Assembly: GCA_043755595.1 (NCBI GenBank)
Contig: JAYUSQ010000308.1
Span: 7,546-71,545 of the forward strand
Length of the DNA stretch: 64,000 bases
DNA from: VFZP01 sp043755595
GTDB lineage: Bacteria > Acidobacteriota > Terriglobia > Bryobacterales > Bryobacteraceae
Direction of reading: 5' to 3'
The notes under the pieces were generated by a model that did no database searches, was not told where the DNA came from, and worked only from the letters and a program-made list of their open reading frames with translations. The translations under genes and the position numbers were made by a program. Below are positions 1 through 8,370 of this stretch, in pieces; the first letter of the stretch is position 1, and the number at the start of each line of letters is the position of its first letter.

Positions 1-62
1 AAGAACGGGTCGGCAAGTGCGGCCTCCCATTCTCGATCCGGCACGAGCAATCCGGTGGTCAT
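1..62 (-). CDS. Partial unidentified protein, N-terminus only
   Basis: Only about the first 20 codons are inside the window, beginning MTTGLLVPDREWEAALA; the rest lies beyond the left edge. The ATG overlaps the TGA of the upstream gene in an ATGA arrangement, which is the main evidence that it is real and translationally coupled. The product cannot be named from this fragment. Confidence 0.45.
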   Translation of the reverse strand, partial: MTTGLLVPDREWEAALADPF

Positions 63-598
63 CTATGGCTGGCATCCTTGACGGGCAGTGAGTCGATGTT
101 GAGTTTGATCGCTTCGCGCGATCCTTCCGGTATCGGCTTTATGTTTGAATCCTCTTCGAGCGCCCCGAAGGTGTTGAGTTCTTGAATCTCGTAGAATTCG
201 TTTTGGAGTGTGAGGCGCGTCTGTTCCTCCTCACCCGGCTCCGCGCTCGCCCAAATGGCCCCAGACGCCAGCACCGCATTTCTCGCTTTAGTCGCCTCGG
301 CATCCCGAGCCTTCGCGGGCGGGCCGATGACGATCACATAATTCCGGCTATGCCGCTTCACAAGATCCGTCATTAACTTGGTCCAGTCGGGCACGTTTCC
401 ATTTGCCGTCAGGTAGTTAATAGCGAGGTGCTCTAGCGGTTCGTAGCTCGCCGACCACCATTCGAGGTTGACGCGATCGCTTTGTCGCATCTGCTCAAGT
501 ACCGCGCGAGTTTCCGCAGGTCCGACGATAGTCGGCGCAGTGTGCGCGTCGTGCTCCTTGGTTGGGAACGGAAAGACTCCAAGGCGTGTTTCGGTCAT
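59..598 (-). CDS. Unidentified 179-residue protein
   Basis: A soluble-looking, mildly acidic protein without signal peptide or membrane segment. I do not recognise the family. The middle (about residues 70-105) reads WTKLMTDLVKRHSRNYVIVIGPP, a possible Rossmann-like strand followed by a charged helix rich in Lys and Ala. A GAGGTAG ribosome-binding site stands a few bases before the ATG, and its stop overlaps the start of the next gene, so the two probably form an operon. The setting beside toxin-antitoxin remnants suggests accessory DNA. The reading frame is intact; function is unknown. Confidence 0.6.
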   Translation of the reverse strand: MTETRLGVFPFPTKEHDAHTAPTIVGPAETRAVLEQMRQSDRVNLEWWSASYEPLEHLAINYLTANGNVPDWTKLMTDLVKRHSRNYVIVIGPPAKARDAEATKARNAVLASGAIWASAEPGEEEQTRLTLQNEFYEIQELNTFGALEEDSNIKPIPEGSREAIKLNIDSLPVKDASHR

Positions 599-635
599 GG
601 CTACCTCTATTAGACCAACCCAACCCTAACTTTGC

Positions 636-952
636 TCACCTCCGCGAAAACCTTGGCGACAAACCGAATCCGTGTTCGGCATGGAGCGTCAGGAACTCCA
701 TGAATTCTCCGCTGCGCCGCACGACGGCCCGAATCTTTTGCGAGACCCGAATGGAATAGAGGCGCTCACCACCGGCGCCGTTCCGGCTTTGGATCAATCC
801 CCAGCGCAGTCCCTTGTCGCGATAAATGCTTCCCACTCCCGGCCTGCCAGCTTCCCGCAACAGTTCAACACCGCCAGCCGGTCATCCTTTTCAAGGGGAA
901 CCATTCGCACCTGGAAGACCGGATTGTTGAGATCGAGCCGGATGGCAATCAG
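636..952 (-). pseudogene. RelE/ParE-like toxin gene, frameshifted
   Basis: Two overlapping frames together spell a RelE-type toxin of about 100 residues. The N-terminal part reads IAIRLDLNNPVFQVRMVPLE and runs to KLAGREW. One frame over, the sequence continues as GSIYRDKGLRWGLIQS, RLYSIRVSQKIRAVV and ends FLTLHAEHG. This order matches a known toxin family in which a basic RxSxxxRA segment and a terminal HxxH-like segment close the protein. The break sits in a run of G about 110-120 bases into the gene; adding one G restores the frame. No ATG is visible at the natural start; CTG or ATT at about 949-952 would fit. It lies directly after the antitoxin-like ORF, the usual order. A sequencing error in the G run is the main alternative. 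Confidence 0.6.
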
Positions 953-960
953 GCGGGCTC

Positions 961-1110
961 CTACCGGTCGAACTTCCGGGCCATCGCATTCAAGTCGGTC
1001 TCCGCCCTTGGATGCGAGGCCGACCACGCCAAGGCGCGATCCAGGTTGGCGCGCGCTTCGGGAGTATGCAGCCAGAGTTCGTCGTCGGGAAACCTGAGGT
1101 GTCTGGACAT
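961..1110 (-). CDS. Small antitoxin-like protein
   Basis: A 49-residue ORF starting MSRHLRFPDDELWLH and ending in a stretch like the tail of many small antitoxins (LWLHTPEARANLDRALAWS, then ETDLNAMARKFDR). Its stop is followed at once by the RelE-like toxin frame, supporting an antitoxin-toxin pair. The protein is shorter than the roughly 70-90 residues expected, so the DNA-binding N-terminus may be missing; the frame is open further upstream but that part does not look protein-like. With the toxin broken, this may be a relic. Confidence 0.5.
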   Translation of the reverse strand: MSRHLRFPDDELWLHTPEARANLDRALAWSASHPRAETDLNAMARKFDR

Positions 1111-1203
1111 CGCTTGGCATGGTTTTGTGCTGACACGGCAAGAGCGCTCAAAAATAAGTGCAAGCGCTGGCCCCACGGGTCGATAAGCCTTAACAGGAAT
1201 CAT

Positions 1204-2184
1204 ATGCTGTCGATGTTTCGGAAATCCGCCCCAGCCGATTCGGCTCAACCTAATTCGGGCGCGCTCAAGACGCCTGCCGCCGCGATGCCGGTTGACCCCG
1301 CGTATAGGAAGGTGTTTGAGCGCCACGCCGCCTGGCTGATGAAGGCGCAAGGTGGGGCGCGCGCCGATTTCTCAAAAGCTTCGCTCGCCGGGATTCATTG
1401 GCAGGGCGTCAATCTGGCACAAGCTAATTTTCGGTCCAGTTCTTTGATCGAAGCCGATCTTTCCGACGCCATTCTCACGGCGGCCGATCTTGGTTACGCC
1501 AACATGCCGGGCATCGTCCTGAGTCGCGCCGATCTGACGGGAGTGGATCTGGAGCATGCCCGGCTGGAGCGCGCCTGGCTTGAATCCGCCAATCTCAGCG
1601 AGATCAAGGCCGCGGAAGCCAGTTTCGCTGGCGCCTGTCTGGAAGGCGCCCGGATGCCGGAAGCGGCGCTGCAAAGCTGCAAAATGACGGAATTGCGCGC
1701 AGCCAAGGTGTCGCTGCAGCATGCTCGTCTGTTTGCCTGCGATTTGTCGCGGGCCAATTTGGCGGAGGCCGTTTTCTACAAGGCTCGTATCCAGATGTGT
1801 AAATTCGTCGGCGCGGTCCTGACTGAGGCGAACCTCAGCCAAGCCGTGATCGTCGACTGCTCTTTTACCGAGGCGGACCTGACAGGCGCGCGGCTGCAAG
1901 CCGCCGATCTTAGCCGCTCGCAATTCGGGCGCGCCTTCCTCGACAACTGCGATTTGCGTGAAGCCAAACTGAACGCCTGCGATCTGACACGCGTATCGTT
2001 GCGCGGGGCGCGGCTGGGCGGAGTGCAATGGAACGGCGCCGATTTGCGGGGAGCTAACTTAAAAGGAGCGCGCGAGATGACGCCGGATCAATTCAGCCAG
2101 ATCCGCACCGACGCGACCACGACGTTACCGAATGGGACGCCCGGCCCCTATCTGCGAACTTCCGGGGCCGAGAAGCCGCGCTGA
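1204..2184 (+). CDS. Pentapeptide-repeat protein
   Basis: About 326 residues. After a roughly 50-residue N-terminal part, the rest is a long run of A(D/N)LxxA-type pentapeptides such as ADLSDA, ADLTGV, ADLTGARLQAADLSRSQF and GADLRGANLKGA, which fold as a right-handed quadrilateral beta-helix. The C-terminus ends the helix with MTPDQFSQI, a common cap for this family. No signal peptide or membrane segment is present, so it is probably cytoplasmic. Start chosen at 1204 because AGGA stands about seven bases upstream and the longer frame is not protein-like. Function is unknown: some relatives mimic DNA and protect gyrase, but nothing here shows that. It stands alone between accessory DNA and a convergent operon. 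Confidence 0.85.
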   Translation: MLSMFRKSAPADSAQPNSGALKTPAAAMPVDPAYRKVFERHAAWLMKAQGGARADFSKASLAGIHWQGVNLAQANFRSSSLIEADLSDAILTAADLGYANMPGIVLSRADLTGVDLEHARLERAWLESANLSEIKAAEASFAGACLEGARMPEAALQSCKMTELRAAKVSLQHARLFACDLSRANLAEAVFYKARIQMCKFVGAVLTEANLSQAVIVDCSFTEADLTGARLQAADLSRSQFGRAFLDNCDLREAKLNACDLTRVSLRGARLGGVQWNGADLRGANLKGAREMTPDQFSQIRTDATTTLPNGTPGPYLRTSGAEKPR

Positions 2185-2280
2185 CTAAGATTAACTAAGA
2201 ATAACGTAGGGGTGTAAACCGCATTAAACCGCATGCTTGCGCATGGCATCTCGGAACCGAGGAGCGAATCGGCCAGCGGC

Positions 2281-3408
2281 TCACCCCCCGCCGGTTGCGC
2301 CGGTCCGCAACAGCTTGAGCGAAGGATTGGCAAGCCACATCCGGATCCGCGCCCAGCGCGTCTGGCAAATCGACAACCCGAGCATCAACAGAATCACGCC
2401 GACTGCCACCGCCGCCGCCTGCCCGATGCTGAGCGCTTCCTTCCAGAACCACAGCCAACGCCCGTAGACCAACTCAATGTGAACCCAGTAGATCAAGAGT
2501 GAAGTCTGCCCCATCTGCCGCAGCCAATTCCATCGATCGCGAATCACAAAGCGGTTCCACACGAACGCGCCTGACGTCGCCACCAGGATCACGCCAAGTT
2601 TAATAAAGATCAACGACGGGCTGTCGAGCCAAAACTCCGACTTCGCATAGATCGAATACGGAATCCCTCCAAAGAACTGGCCGCCGAGAATCATCGCAAA
2701 TCCCAGCAGCGCAATCCAGTGCATCAGCCGTTCGGAATTGTCCTCTTTCACAATGCGCAGCAAGCTGCCGAAGGCGAGCCCAAAAGCAAGAAAACTCGCC
2801 CAGGGGAAAAAGCTAAAGAAGTTGACATCCGGCGCAAGATACAACTTGACCAGGCCCGGCGCGCCATTCCAATCGACTGCCGAAACAAGTGGCGACAACG
2901 CGGCAACCGCAATGCCGAGCACGGCCGCCAAACGCACACGGTCGGCCGTCGTGAAAACGCTGACCATCGAGAAGAGCGCAATACTCAAGCCCATGCAATT
3001 GAGGATGTCCACCTTGACCAGATCCGTCCACGGGCTGTTTGGGTAACCGGAAATCCAAAGCTGCAAGCGGAACAGATACGCCAGCGCCATCAAATAGCCG
3101 GCGCGGCGCAATGCCACCGTCCACCGCGCCGTCAAACTGAGCGCTTTGCGTTCGCACGAATCCATCAGGAAGGCGAGCGTGACTCCAGTGAGGAAGAGAA
3201 AGATGGCAGGCGGCATCCCGCCGACAAACTGCGAAAGGATATAGACGGAGCCTTGCCGCCACTCCTTGCCTGCGTAGGAATGAAAGACATGGCCCTGAAG
3301 CATGACGACCGCCGCTAAGCCGCGCATCCAATCGAGGAAGGCCAAACGGCTGGTGGACGTTTTCGGTCGCGGCGTGGTGGTGCGCCCCACGCCGGGCGTT
3401 GAACTCAT
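2281..3408 (-). CDS. Acyltransferase-like membrane protein (DUF1624/HGSNAT type)
   Basis: A 375-residue polytopic protein with about ten hydrophobic segments. The N-terminal LAFLDWMRGLAAVVMLQGH resembles the signature (LDxxRGxxxxxMxxxH) of heparan-alpha-glucosaminide N-acetyltransferase-like proteins, which move acetyl groups across membranes to sugars. The conserved Arg and the histidine in the first helix pair are present. The C-terminal helices include LLIYWVHIELVYGRW, as expected for the family. It starts with an ATGA overlap on the stop of the LolA-like gene, so it is the last gene of the long minus-strand run. Its actual acceptor is unknown; a cell-surface sugar is an inference. Confidence 0.75.
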   Translation of the reverse strand: MSSTPGVGRTTTPRPKTSTSRLAFLDWMRGLAAVVMLQGHVFHSYAGKEWRQGSVYILSQFVGGMPPAIFLFLTGVTLAFLMDSCERKALSLTARWTVALRRAGYLMALAYLFRLQLWISGYPNSPWTDLVKVDILNCMGLSIALFSMVSVFTTADRVRLAAVLGIAVAALSPLVSAVDWNGAPGLVKLYLAPDVNFFSFFPWASFLAFGLAFGSLLRIVKEDNSERLMHWIALLGFAMILGGQFFGGIPYSIYAKSEFWLDSPSLIFIKLGVILVATSGAFVWNRFVIRDRWNWLRQMGQTSLLIYWVHIELVYGRWLWFWKEALSIGQAAAVAVGVILLMLGLSICQTRWARIRMWLANPSLKLLRTGATGGG

Positions 3409-4085
3409 CTCTGCGGATACTCCCGCTTCACGCCGGCGGGCAGTTTGAGGGCCATGGCTCCCTGACTCAAATCGCCATTCAGCTTGATGTCCGAGTAAGT
3501 GATCGCGGTGTAGTTACCGGAGGGTTCGATCAGCTTTTGAAACACCGGATATCCACCGGGATCGGCAATGCACAGCTCAAACTTCGTGTAGTGCTCTTTG
3601 ATTTTTGGATCCTTGGGCGCCAGTTCCAGCCGCGTGCATTTCTGCCCGGCTACCGAATCCTCCTTGACGAACTTCACCTGGTAGGCCTTCTGCAAATCCT
3701 TGCCAGTGGAGCCGAAGCCAAGCAGAATGAACTGATCCACCAGGGATTTATATTTACCGAGATCCCATTCCTCGACGCGGTTGGCTTTCGGGTAAAAAAT
3801 TTCGACCTTGCGTTCGCTGACCGCCACCTGTTTGTTGTCCGGCTTGGTAAATTCCAGCGTGACGCGAATATCCTTCGCCTTGACGCGCAACGCTCGCATG
3901 GTCGCGGTCTCATTATTGTTGTCGTCGATCACGGCGACGTGAGTCAACCGTTCCATGCGCGCCGTCAAGGATCGGAACTGCGGACCGGCGGTATCCATGC
4001 GCCCCAGAATGGCGGATGCACTCTGCGCACCGGCGACACCAGCCGTCACCGCGAAAGACAACAACAAAAGATAGGTATGTTTCAT
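3405..4085 (-). CDS. LolA-like outer-membrane lipoprotein-sorting protein
   Basis: About 226 residues with a cleavable signal peptide (MKHTYLLLLSFAVTAGVAGA, then QSASA). The body is rich in beta strands and matches the layout of LolA/LolB-like periplasmic carriers: an early helix carrying the ILGRMD segment, then strands with many Lys and Thr, including VEIFYPKANRVEEWDLGK and CTRLELAPKDPK. LolA normally carries lipoproteins through the periplasm to the outer membrane; acidobacteria often have several divergent relatives whose cargo is unknown. Start placed at the methionine that opens the signal peptide; an upstream ATG at 4100 is possible. It overlaps the following acyltransferase gene. Confidence 0.65.
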   Translation of the reverse strand: MKHTYLLLLSFAVTAGVAGAQSASAILGRMDTAGPQFRSLTARMERLTHVAVIDDNNNETATMRALRVKAKDIRVTLEFTKPDNKQVAVSERKVEIFYPKANRVEEWDLGKYKSLVDQFILLGFGSTGKDLQKAYQVKFVKEDSVAGQKCTRLELAPKDPKIKEHYTKFELCIADPGGYPVFQKLIEPSGNYTAITYSDIKLNGDLSQGAMALKLPAGVKREYPQR

Positions 4086-4127
4086 TTCAGCCCGTCGCAT
4101 CGCCCGTCGAATAGATAGACGCGTCCG

Positions 4128-4484
4128 CTAGGGCTTGGTATACACCAGATAGCCGCGAACGTCTTTCTCAGCGTCAAAAATAGGTTCCAACCGCACGATC
4201 ACGCGATTGCGAGCGCCGGCTTGCGAGTGAATCAACTTCTCCACGGTGCCGAGCTGCGTAGCCGCATCCTGTCCAGAGAGTAATTCGGGCTCGATCAGAA
4301 AGCGGCTGCCGTCCTTGTCCGTATCGACCAGCGCCACGTTCTTGGGCTTCGGTTGATCGCGAAAGATCTCGCGCGGAGTCAGGAAAATGAAAGCCAGGAT
4401 CAACCCGACCATCACATCATATTGCCAGGACGCCCTTGGGTAATCCCAAAGGATAAAACGCTTGAGGCTGGTGCCTTCGCTCAT
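4128..4484 (-). CDS. Small single-pass membrane protein of unknown function
   Basis: About 118 residues starting MSEGTSLKRFILWDYPRASW. One membrane helix (YDVMVGLILAFIFLTP) lies near residue 25-42, followed by a soluble domain of about 75 residues. The N-terminus carries positive charges and the soluble part is mixed alpha/beta (FLIEPELLSGQDAATQLGTV, RVIVRLEPIFDAEKDVRGY). I recognise no family. It sits 20 bases after the symporter gene in the same direction. The upstream extension of the frame overlaps the symporter and is not protein-like, so the later ATG was chosen. Confidence 0.65.
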   Translation of the reverse strand: MSEGTSLKRFILWDYPRASWQYDVMVGLILAFIFLTPREIFRDQPKPKNVALVDTDKDGSRFLIEPELLSGQDAATQLGTVEKLIHSQAGARNRVIVRLEPIFDAEKDVRGYLVYTKP

Positions 4485-4504
4485 GCCCTTCAGTGTAACC
4501 CGCG

Positions 4505-5755
4505 CTAAGCCGGGACGGCGCCCTCGGCTTCGGACTCGGCCTCTGCCAGTTCTCCCAGTTCCGGCTCGGTGGGAAAGTTCACGCCTTCCCACTTGCCCAC
4601 CACCGCCGACGCCAGCATGTTACCCAGCACGTTCACCGAGGTGCGGGCCATATCCATCAACGCGTCGACGCCGAGTATGAGCGTGACGCCCGACAGCGGC
4701 AGGTCGAAGGCGGCCAGGGTCCCGCTCAGGATGACCAGCGAAGCGCGCGGCACCCCGGCCACACCCTTGCTGGTCAGCATGAGCGTCAGCATCATGATGA
4801 TTTGCTGGCTCCAACTCAAATCGTGCCCCGCCGCCTGCGCCACGAAGATCGAAGCGAGCGAAAGATAGAGGGTCGTACCGTCGAGATTGAAGCTATAGCC
4901 GGTGGGTAACACAAAGCCCACAATATGTTTCGGCACGCCGAACCGCTCCATGTTCTGCAACGCCAGCGGCAGCGCCGCTTCGCTGGTGGCGGTCGAGAAC
5001 GCGATGAGCCAGGGTTGTTTTGCCGCGTTGATGAAGCGCCTGATCGGGATCTTGCAAATCCAGGCGACCGGCAGTAGCACTCCCACCACGAACAAGACCA
5101 AGGCGCCATAGAGCGTCAGCACCAGTTTGCCCAGGTCCAGAATGACGCCCGGCCCGTTCTTCGCGACCGTGGCGGCTAAGGCTGCGGCCACCGCAAACGG
5201 GGCCAGATACATCACGTAGCCCGTGTACTTGAACATGACTTCGGCGAGCGACTCGGCGAAGTGAACGACCGGCTTCGCTTTCGCGCCCACGGCCGTGCAA
5301 GCGGCGCCGAACATGAAGCAGAACACCACGATCTGCAGCACTTCACCGCGCGCCATCGCGTCGAAGATGCTAGTCGGGAACGTATGCTCCAGAATTTGAA
5401 CCAGCGTCACCGGTTCCTTGGCCAGGTTGGTCGACTCGGCTGGCAGCGACATGCCCGCGCCCGGCTTCACCACGTTCACCACCAGCAGTCCTACGCCCAG
5501 GGCCAGCGTCGTGACGATCTCAAAATAAAGAATCGCCTTGCCTCCGATGCGTCCCATGGTTTTGACGCTGCCCGATCCGGCAATGCCCGCAACCAAGGTG
5601 CCGAAAAGCAGCGGAGCCAGGATGCTCTTGATGAGTCGCAGAAAAATGTTGCTCACGACGGTTAGTTGCTTCGAAAATTCCGGCGCGGCAATGCCGAGCG
5701 CGATGCCCACCACCATCGCAATAAAAATCCAGGCCGTGATTGAAAGTCGTCTCAT
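4505..5755 (-). CDS. Dicarboxylate/glutamate:cation symporter (DAACS family)
   Basis: About 416 residues, usual length for GltP/DctA carriers, with eight or more hydrophobic segments. Landmarks include the N-terminal helices and SILAPLLFGTLVAGIAG, the Ser-rich hairpin region (STATSEAALPLALQNME), the LPTGYSFNLDGTTLYL motif for cation and substrate binding, and the second hairpin around TSKGVAGVPRASLVILSGTL, followed by the GVDALMDMARTSVNVLGN substrate segment. It takes up C4-dicarboxylates or acidic amino acids with Na+ or H+; the substrate cannot be fixed from sequence. Start taken at the ATG that overlaps the NAD-kinase stop (ATGA); an ATG four codons earlier is also possible. Confidence 0.9.
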   Translation of the reverse strand: MRRLSITAWIFIAMVVGIALGIAAPEFSKQLTVVSNIFLRLIKSILAPLLFGTLVAGIAGSGSVKTMGRIGGKAILYFEIVTTLALGVGLLVVNVVKPGAGMSLPAESTNLAKEPVTLVQILEHTFPTSIFDAMARGEVLQIVVFCFMFGAACTAVGAKAKPVVHFAESLAEVMFKYTGYVMYLAPFAVAAALAATVAKNGPGVILDLGKLVLTLYGALVLFVVGVLLPVAWICKIPIRRFINAAKQPWLIAFSTATSEAALPLALQNMERFGVPKHIVGFVLPTGYSFNLDGTTLYLSLASIFVAQAAGHDLSWSQQIIMMLTLMLTSKGVAGVPRASLVILSGTLAAFDLPLSGVTLILGVDALMDMARTSVNVLGNMLASAVVGKWEGVNFPTEPELGELAEAESEAEGAVPA

Positions 5756-6615
5756 CGTTGCCCCCACTTAAGTTTTTCGCGCAAAACATCGAAATACAGC
5801 AGACGTGGCGGTCGAATCAGACTGAGAGTGTGAGCGGAGCGCTGCATTACCAGGCGGTCGCCTCGCTGGAGGTGTTCGCCCATCTTACCATCGGCGTTGA
5901 GGTAGGCGTGATCATCGGCGGCAAGCGAAGTAATTTGAATCACCGAAGAATCCGGCACGATCACGGGCCGAAAAGTCAGGCTGTGCGGGCAAATCGGTGT
6001 GAGGCAAAAAGCCTGCACGGTGGGAAACACGATGGGGCCGCCGGCCGAGAGCGAGTAAGCCGTTGAGCCGGTGGGCGTCGAGATGATCAACCCATCCGCC
6101 TTGTAAGTACAAACGAAATGCTGATCGACATGGGTCTCAAGATTAATCATCGGCGCATCCGGCGCCTTACTGACTACGATGTCGTTGAGCGCCAAATAGG
6201 AAGCGATCTCTTTGTCGCCTCGCACGAGTTTGCATTCGAGCATCCGGCGATGGCCGATACGATGTTCGCCTCGCAGTGCTCGTTCCAGTTCCGGGTACAT
6301 CTCTTCGGGCGTGATCGAGGTCAGAAAACCGAGCGTGCCAAGGTTGACCGCGAACAGGGGAATTTGACGGCCGCCGATCGCGCTGGCCGCGCTGAGCAGT
6401 GTGCCATCGCCGCCCAGGACAATCACGAATTGGCATTCTTCGGGAACGCGCGCGGCGGGGATGCCATCGGTTCGCGCGGCATACACGGCAGTCTCAATGT
6501 CGTAGCGGGCTTCGATACCTCGCGCGGCCAGCCAGTCGAGGAGGCCGGGCACGAGCGCTTCGCCGCGTTGAATACCCGGCCGCGAGATGATGCCTACCGT
6601 CTTAATGGGTTCCAT
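5752..6615 (-). CDS. nadK: NAD kinase
   Basis: About 287 residues. NAD kinase phosphorylates NAD to NADP. The hallmark GGDGTLL lies near residue 60 within VIVLGGDGTLLSAAS, and the second conserved region reads DGLIISTPTGSTAYSLSAGG. The intermediate NE/D segment appears as LNDIVVSK. Length agrees with bacterial enzymes. Start chosen at MEPIKTVGIISRPG, where the family normally begins; the longer frame overlaps tlyA. It overlaps tlyA by 14 bases upstream and the symporter downstream, so it is embedded in the operon. The tlyA-nadK neighbourhood is common in bacteria. Confidence 0.95.
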   Translation of the reverse strand: MEPIKTVGIISRPGIQRGEALVPGLLDWLAARGIEARYDIETAVYAARTDGIPAARVPEECQFVIVLGGDGTLLSAASAIGGRQIPLFAVNLGTLGFLTSITPEEMYPELERALRGEHRIGHRRMLECKLVRGDKEIASYLALNDIVVSKAPDAPMINLETHVDQHFVCTYKADGLIISTPTGSTAYSLSAGGPIVFPTVQAFCLTPICPHSLTFRPVIVPDSSVIQITSLAADDHAYLNADGKMGEHLQRGDRLVMQRSAHTLSLIRPPRLLYFDVLREKLKWGQR

Positions 6616-7327
6616 AGAGGAGAAATTCCCGGTTTCCTTCGGCTCCCAGTATCGGACTGGGAATGATTTCGGTCTGAAAGCCGAGGCGTTCCACCGCCTC
6701 TCGAACCCGGCCGCAAGCGGCGTCATGCAGCGCCGGATCTCTTACAATACCGCCTTTGCCCACCTGACCCCGGCTCACTTCAAATTGGGGTTTGATCAAC
6801 ACCACCATCTCGCCGTCCGCCGCCAGGATGGCCGCCAGCGTCGGCAAAATCTGCGTGACGGAGATGAAGCTCACGTCGCAAACGGCCAGGTCGATCCGAT
6901 CGGCGACGCCCACTTCTTCGGCATGCCGGAGATTCACGCCCTCGCGGCTCTCAACGCGCGGATCGTTGCGTAACCGCCAATCGAGTTGCCCTCGTCCCGC
7001 ATCGTAGGCGTACACTTTGGCTGCGCCCCGTTGCAAGAGGCAATCGGTGAAGCCCCCGGTAGACGCTCCGGCGTCGAAACAAATCTTGCCTGTTACGTCG
7101 ATGCCCCAATGATCGAGCGCGCCCGCCAGTTTGAAGCCGCCGCGGCTCACGTAAAGCCGCCGCACCGCCAGTTCCACTCTCGCGTCGTCCGCTACGGCAG
7201 TGCCCGCTTTATCGACGCGCTGCCCATTGACGCTGACCGTGCCCGCCAGGATCAGCGCCTTCGCTCGCTCGCTCGATTCGGCGAGGCCGCGGTCCACCAT
7301 CAATCGATCCAACCGCGCCTTGGGCAT
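6602..7327 (-). CDS. tlyA: TlyA-family rRNA 2'-O-methyltransferase
   Basis: 241 residues. An S4 RNA-binding domain occupies residues 1-60 (RLDRLMVDRGLAESSERAKA, then AGTVSVNGQRV), followed by an FtsJ-like methyltransferase domain with the SAM motif FDAGASTGGFTDCLL near residue 82 and later IDLAVCDVSFISVTQ and MVVLIKPQFEV. The last two carry the Asp and Lys expected of the 2'-O-methyltransferase catalytic set. In mycobacteria TlyA methylates 16S and 23S rRNA; older annotations call it hemolysin. It lies eight bases downstream of the polyprenyl synthase gene, a frequent arrangement with nadK next. Confidence 0.93.
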   Translation of the reverse strand: MPKARLDRLMVDRGLAESSERAKALILAGTVSVNGQRVDKAGTAVADDARVELAVRRLYVSRGGFKLAGALDHWGIDVTGKICFDAGASTGGFTDCLLQRGAAKVYAYDAGRGQLDWRLRNDPRVESREGVNLRHAEEVGVADRIDLAVCDVSFISVTQILPTLAAILAADGEMVVLIKPQFEVSRGQVGKGGIVRDPALHDAACGRVREAVERLGFQTEIIPSPILGAEGNREFLLYGTH

Positions 7328-7335
7328 CTTATGAA

Positions 7336-8223
7336 TTAGGACCGGCGCCGAACGACCAGCATGGCCAGCTCACGCAGCCAATGCGCGCGCTCGGCGAAGG
7401 GCTCGACGGCTGACAGCGCCAACTCGAGTTGTTCGTCCGCCATCTCGCGCGATTCGGTCAGCCCGTAGACGGCCGGGAAAGTGATCTTGCCCTGCGCGGC
7501 GTCCTTGCCCGCTGTCTTGCCGAGCTGTTCGGACGACTGCTCCACGTCCAGAATGTCGTCGACAATCTGAAAAGCCAAGCCAACGTGTTCGCCGTAGATC
7601 GAGAGCGCTTCGTATTGAAGATCGGAGGCCCCGGCGTAGATCGCCCCCAACCGAACGCTGGCGCGCAGCAACGCTCCAGTCTTGCCGCGATGGATTGAGT
7701 TGAGCCGTTCGCGTGTTGGCGGCTGCCCTTCGCCCTCGATGTCCTCCACCTGCCCGCCGATCATTCCGCCCACGGTGCCCGCCGCCGCCGCGACTTCGCC
7801 CAGAATCAGCGCGCGCCGTTCAGCCCGGCACGCGGGAAGTTTGGCCAGCACTTCAAAGGAGAGCGTCAACAAAGCATCGCCCGCCAGAATCGCCATCGCC
7901 TCGCCAAATACTTTGTGACAGGTCGGCCGGCCCCGGCGCAGATCGTCGTTATCGAGCGCCGGCAGATCGTCGTGAATCAGCGAGTAGGTGTGGATCATTT
8001 CGAGCGCGCAAGCGGCGTCCTCGATGCCGTCCATGCCGCCTTCAACAACCGCTTCGCAAGCCGCCATGGCCAAAGCGGGACGCAGGCGTTTCCCGCCTGC
8101 GAATAGGCTATAGCGCATCGCGCGATGAATCGTCGAGGGCGCCCGGTTCTCGGGCGGCGTCCAACGTTCAAGCGCGCAATTGACGCGTTCGGTCTGTGCG
8201 GCCAGATATTCGGTAACCGTCAC
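7336..8223 (-). CDS. ispA: Polyprenyl (farnesyl/geranylgeranyl) diphosphate synthase
   Basis: 295 residues, typical of short-chain trans-prenyltransferases. The first Asp-rich motif is DDLPALDNDD within YSLIHDDLPALDNDDLRRG (about residues 93-110), the second is DDILDVE near residue 220, followed by LGKTAGKDAAQGK. The DDxxxxD form of the first motif and the bacterial IspA-like spacing suggest farnesyl diphosphate as product, though geranylgeranyl cannot be excluded. The product feeds quinone, undecaprenyl and carotenoid pathways. A gap of 147 bases upstream may hold a promoter. Confidence 0.92.
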   Translation of the reverse strand: MTVTEYLAAQTERVNCALERWTPPENRAPSTIHRAMRYSLFAGGKRLRPALAMAACEAVVEGGMDGIEDAACALEMIHTYSLIHDDLPALDNDDLRRGRPTCHKVFGEAMAILAGDALLTLSFEVLAKLPACRAERRALILGEVAAAAGTVGGMIGGQVEDIEGEGQPPTRERLNSIHRGKTGALLRASVRLGAIYAGASDLQYEALSIYGEHVGLAFQIVDDILDVEQSSEQLGKTAGKDAAQGKITFPAVYGLTESREMADEQLELALSAVEPFAERAHWLRELAMLVVRRRS

Positions 8224-8370
8224 TTCAGCCTCATCGGCGCAATTGGCAGATCAAGGCGGAACACACGTGTGGGGCGGATGGTTCTATTGGGCAGTTTAAA
8301 TGCCATCGGTCCTTACAGTGTAGTGCGCGCTTGACGTGCTTGACGGTGGGGCAGCGCCCTGGCCGTTGCG

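Noticed and set aside
1372..2028. A 218-codon repetitive minus-strand frame
   Set aside because: It mirrors the pentapeptide repeats of the real gene and has repeat-like composition for that reason only.
1204..2184. Tandem DNA repeat or CRISPR-like array
   Set aside because: The periodicity is 15 bases, follows codons and is imperfect, as expected from pentapeptide coding.
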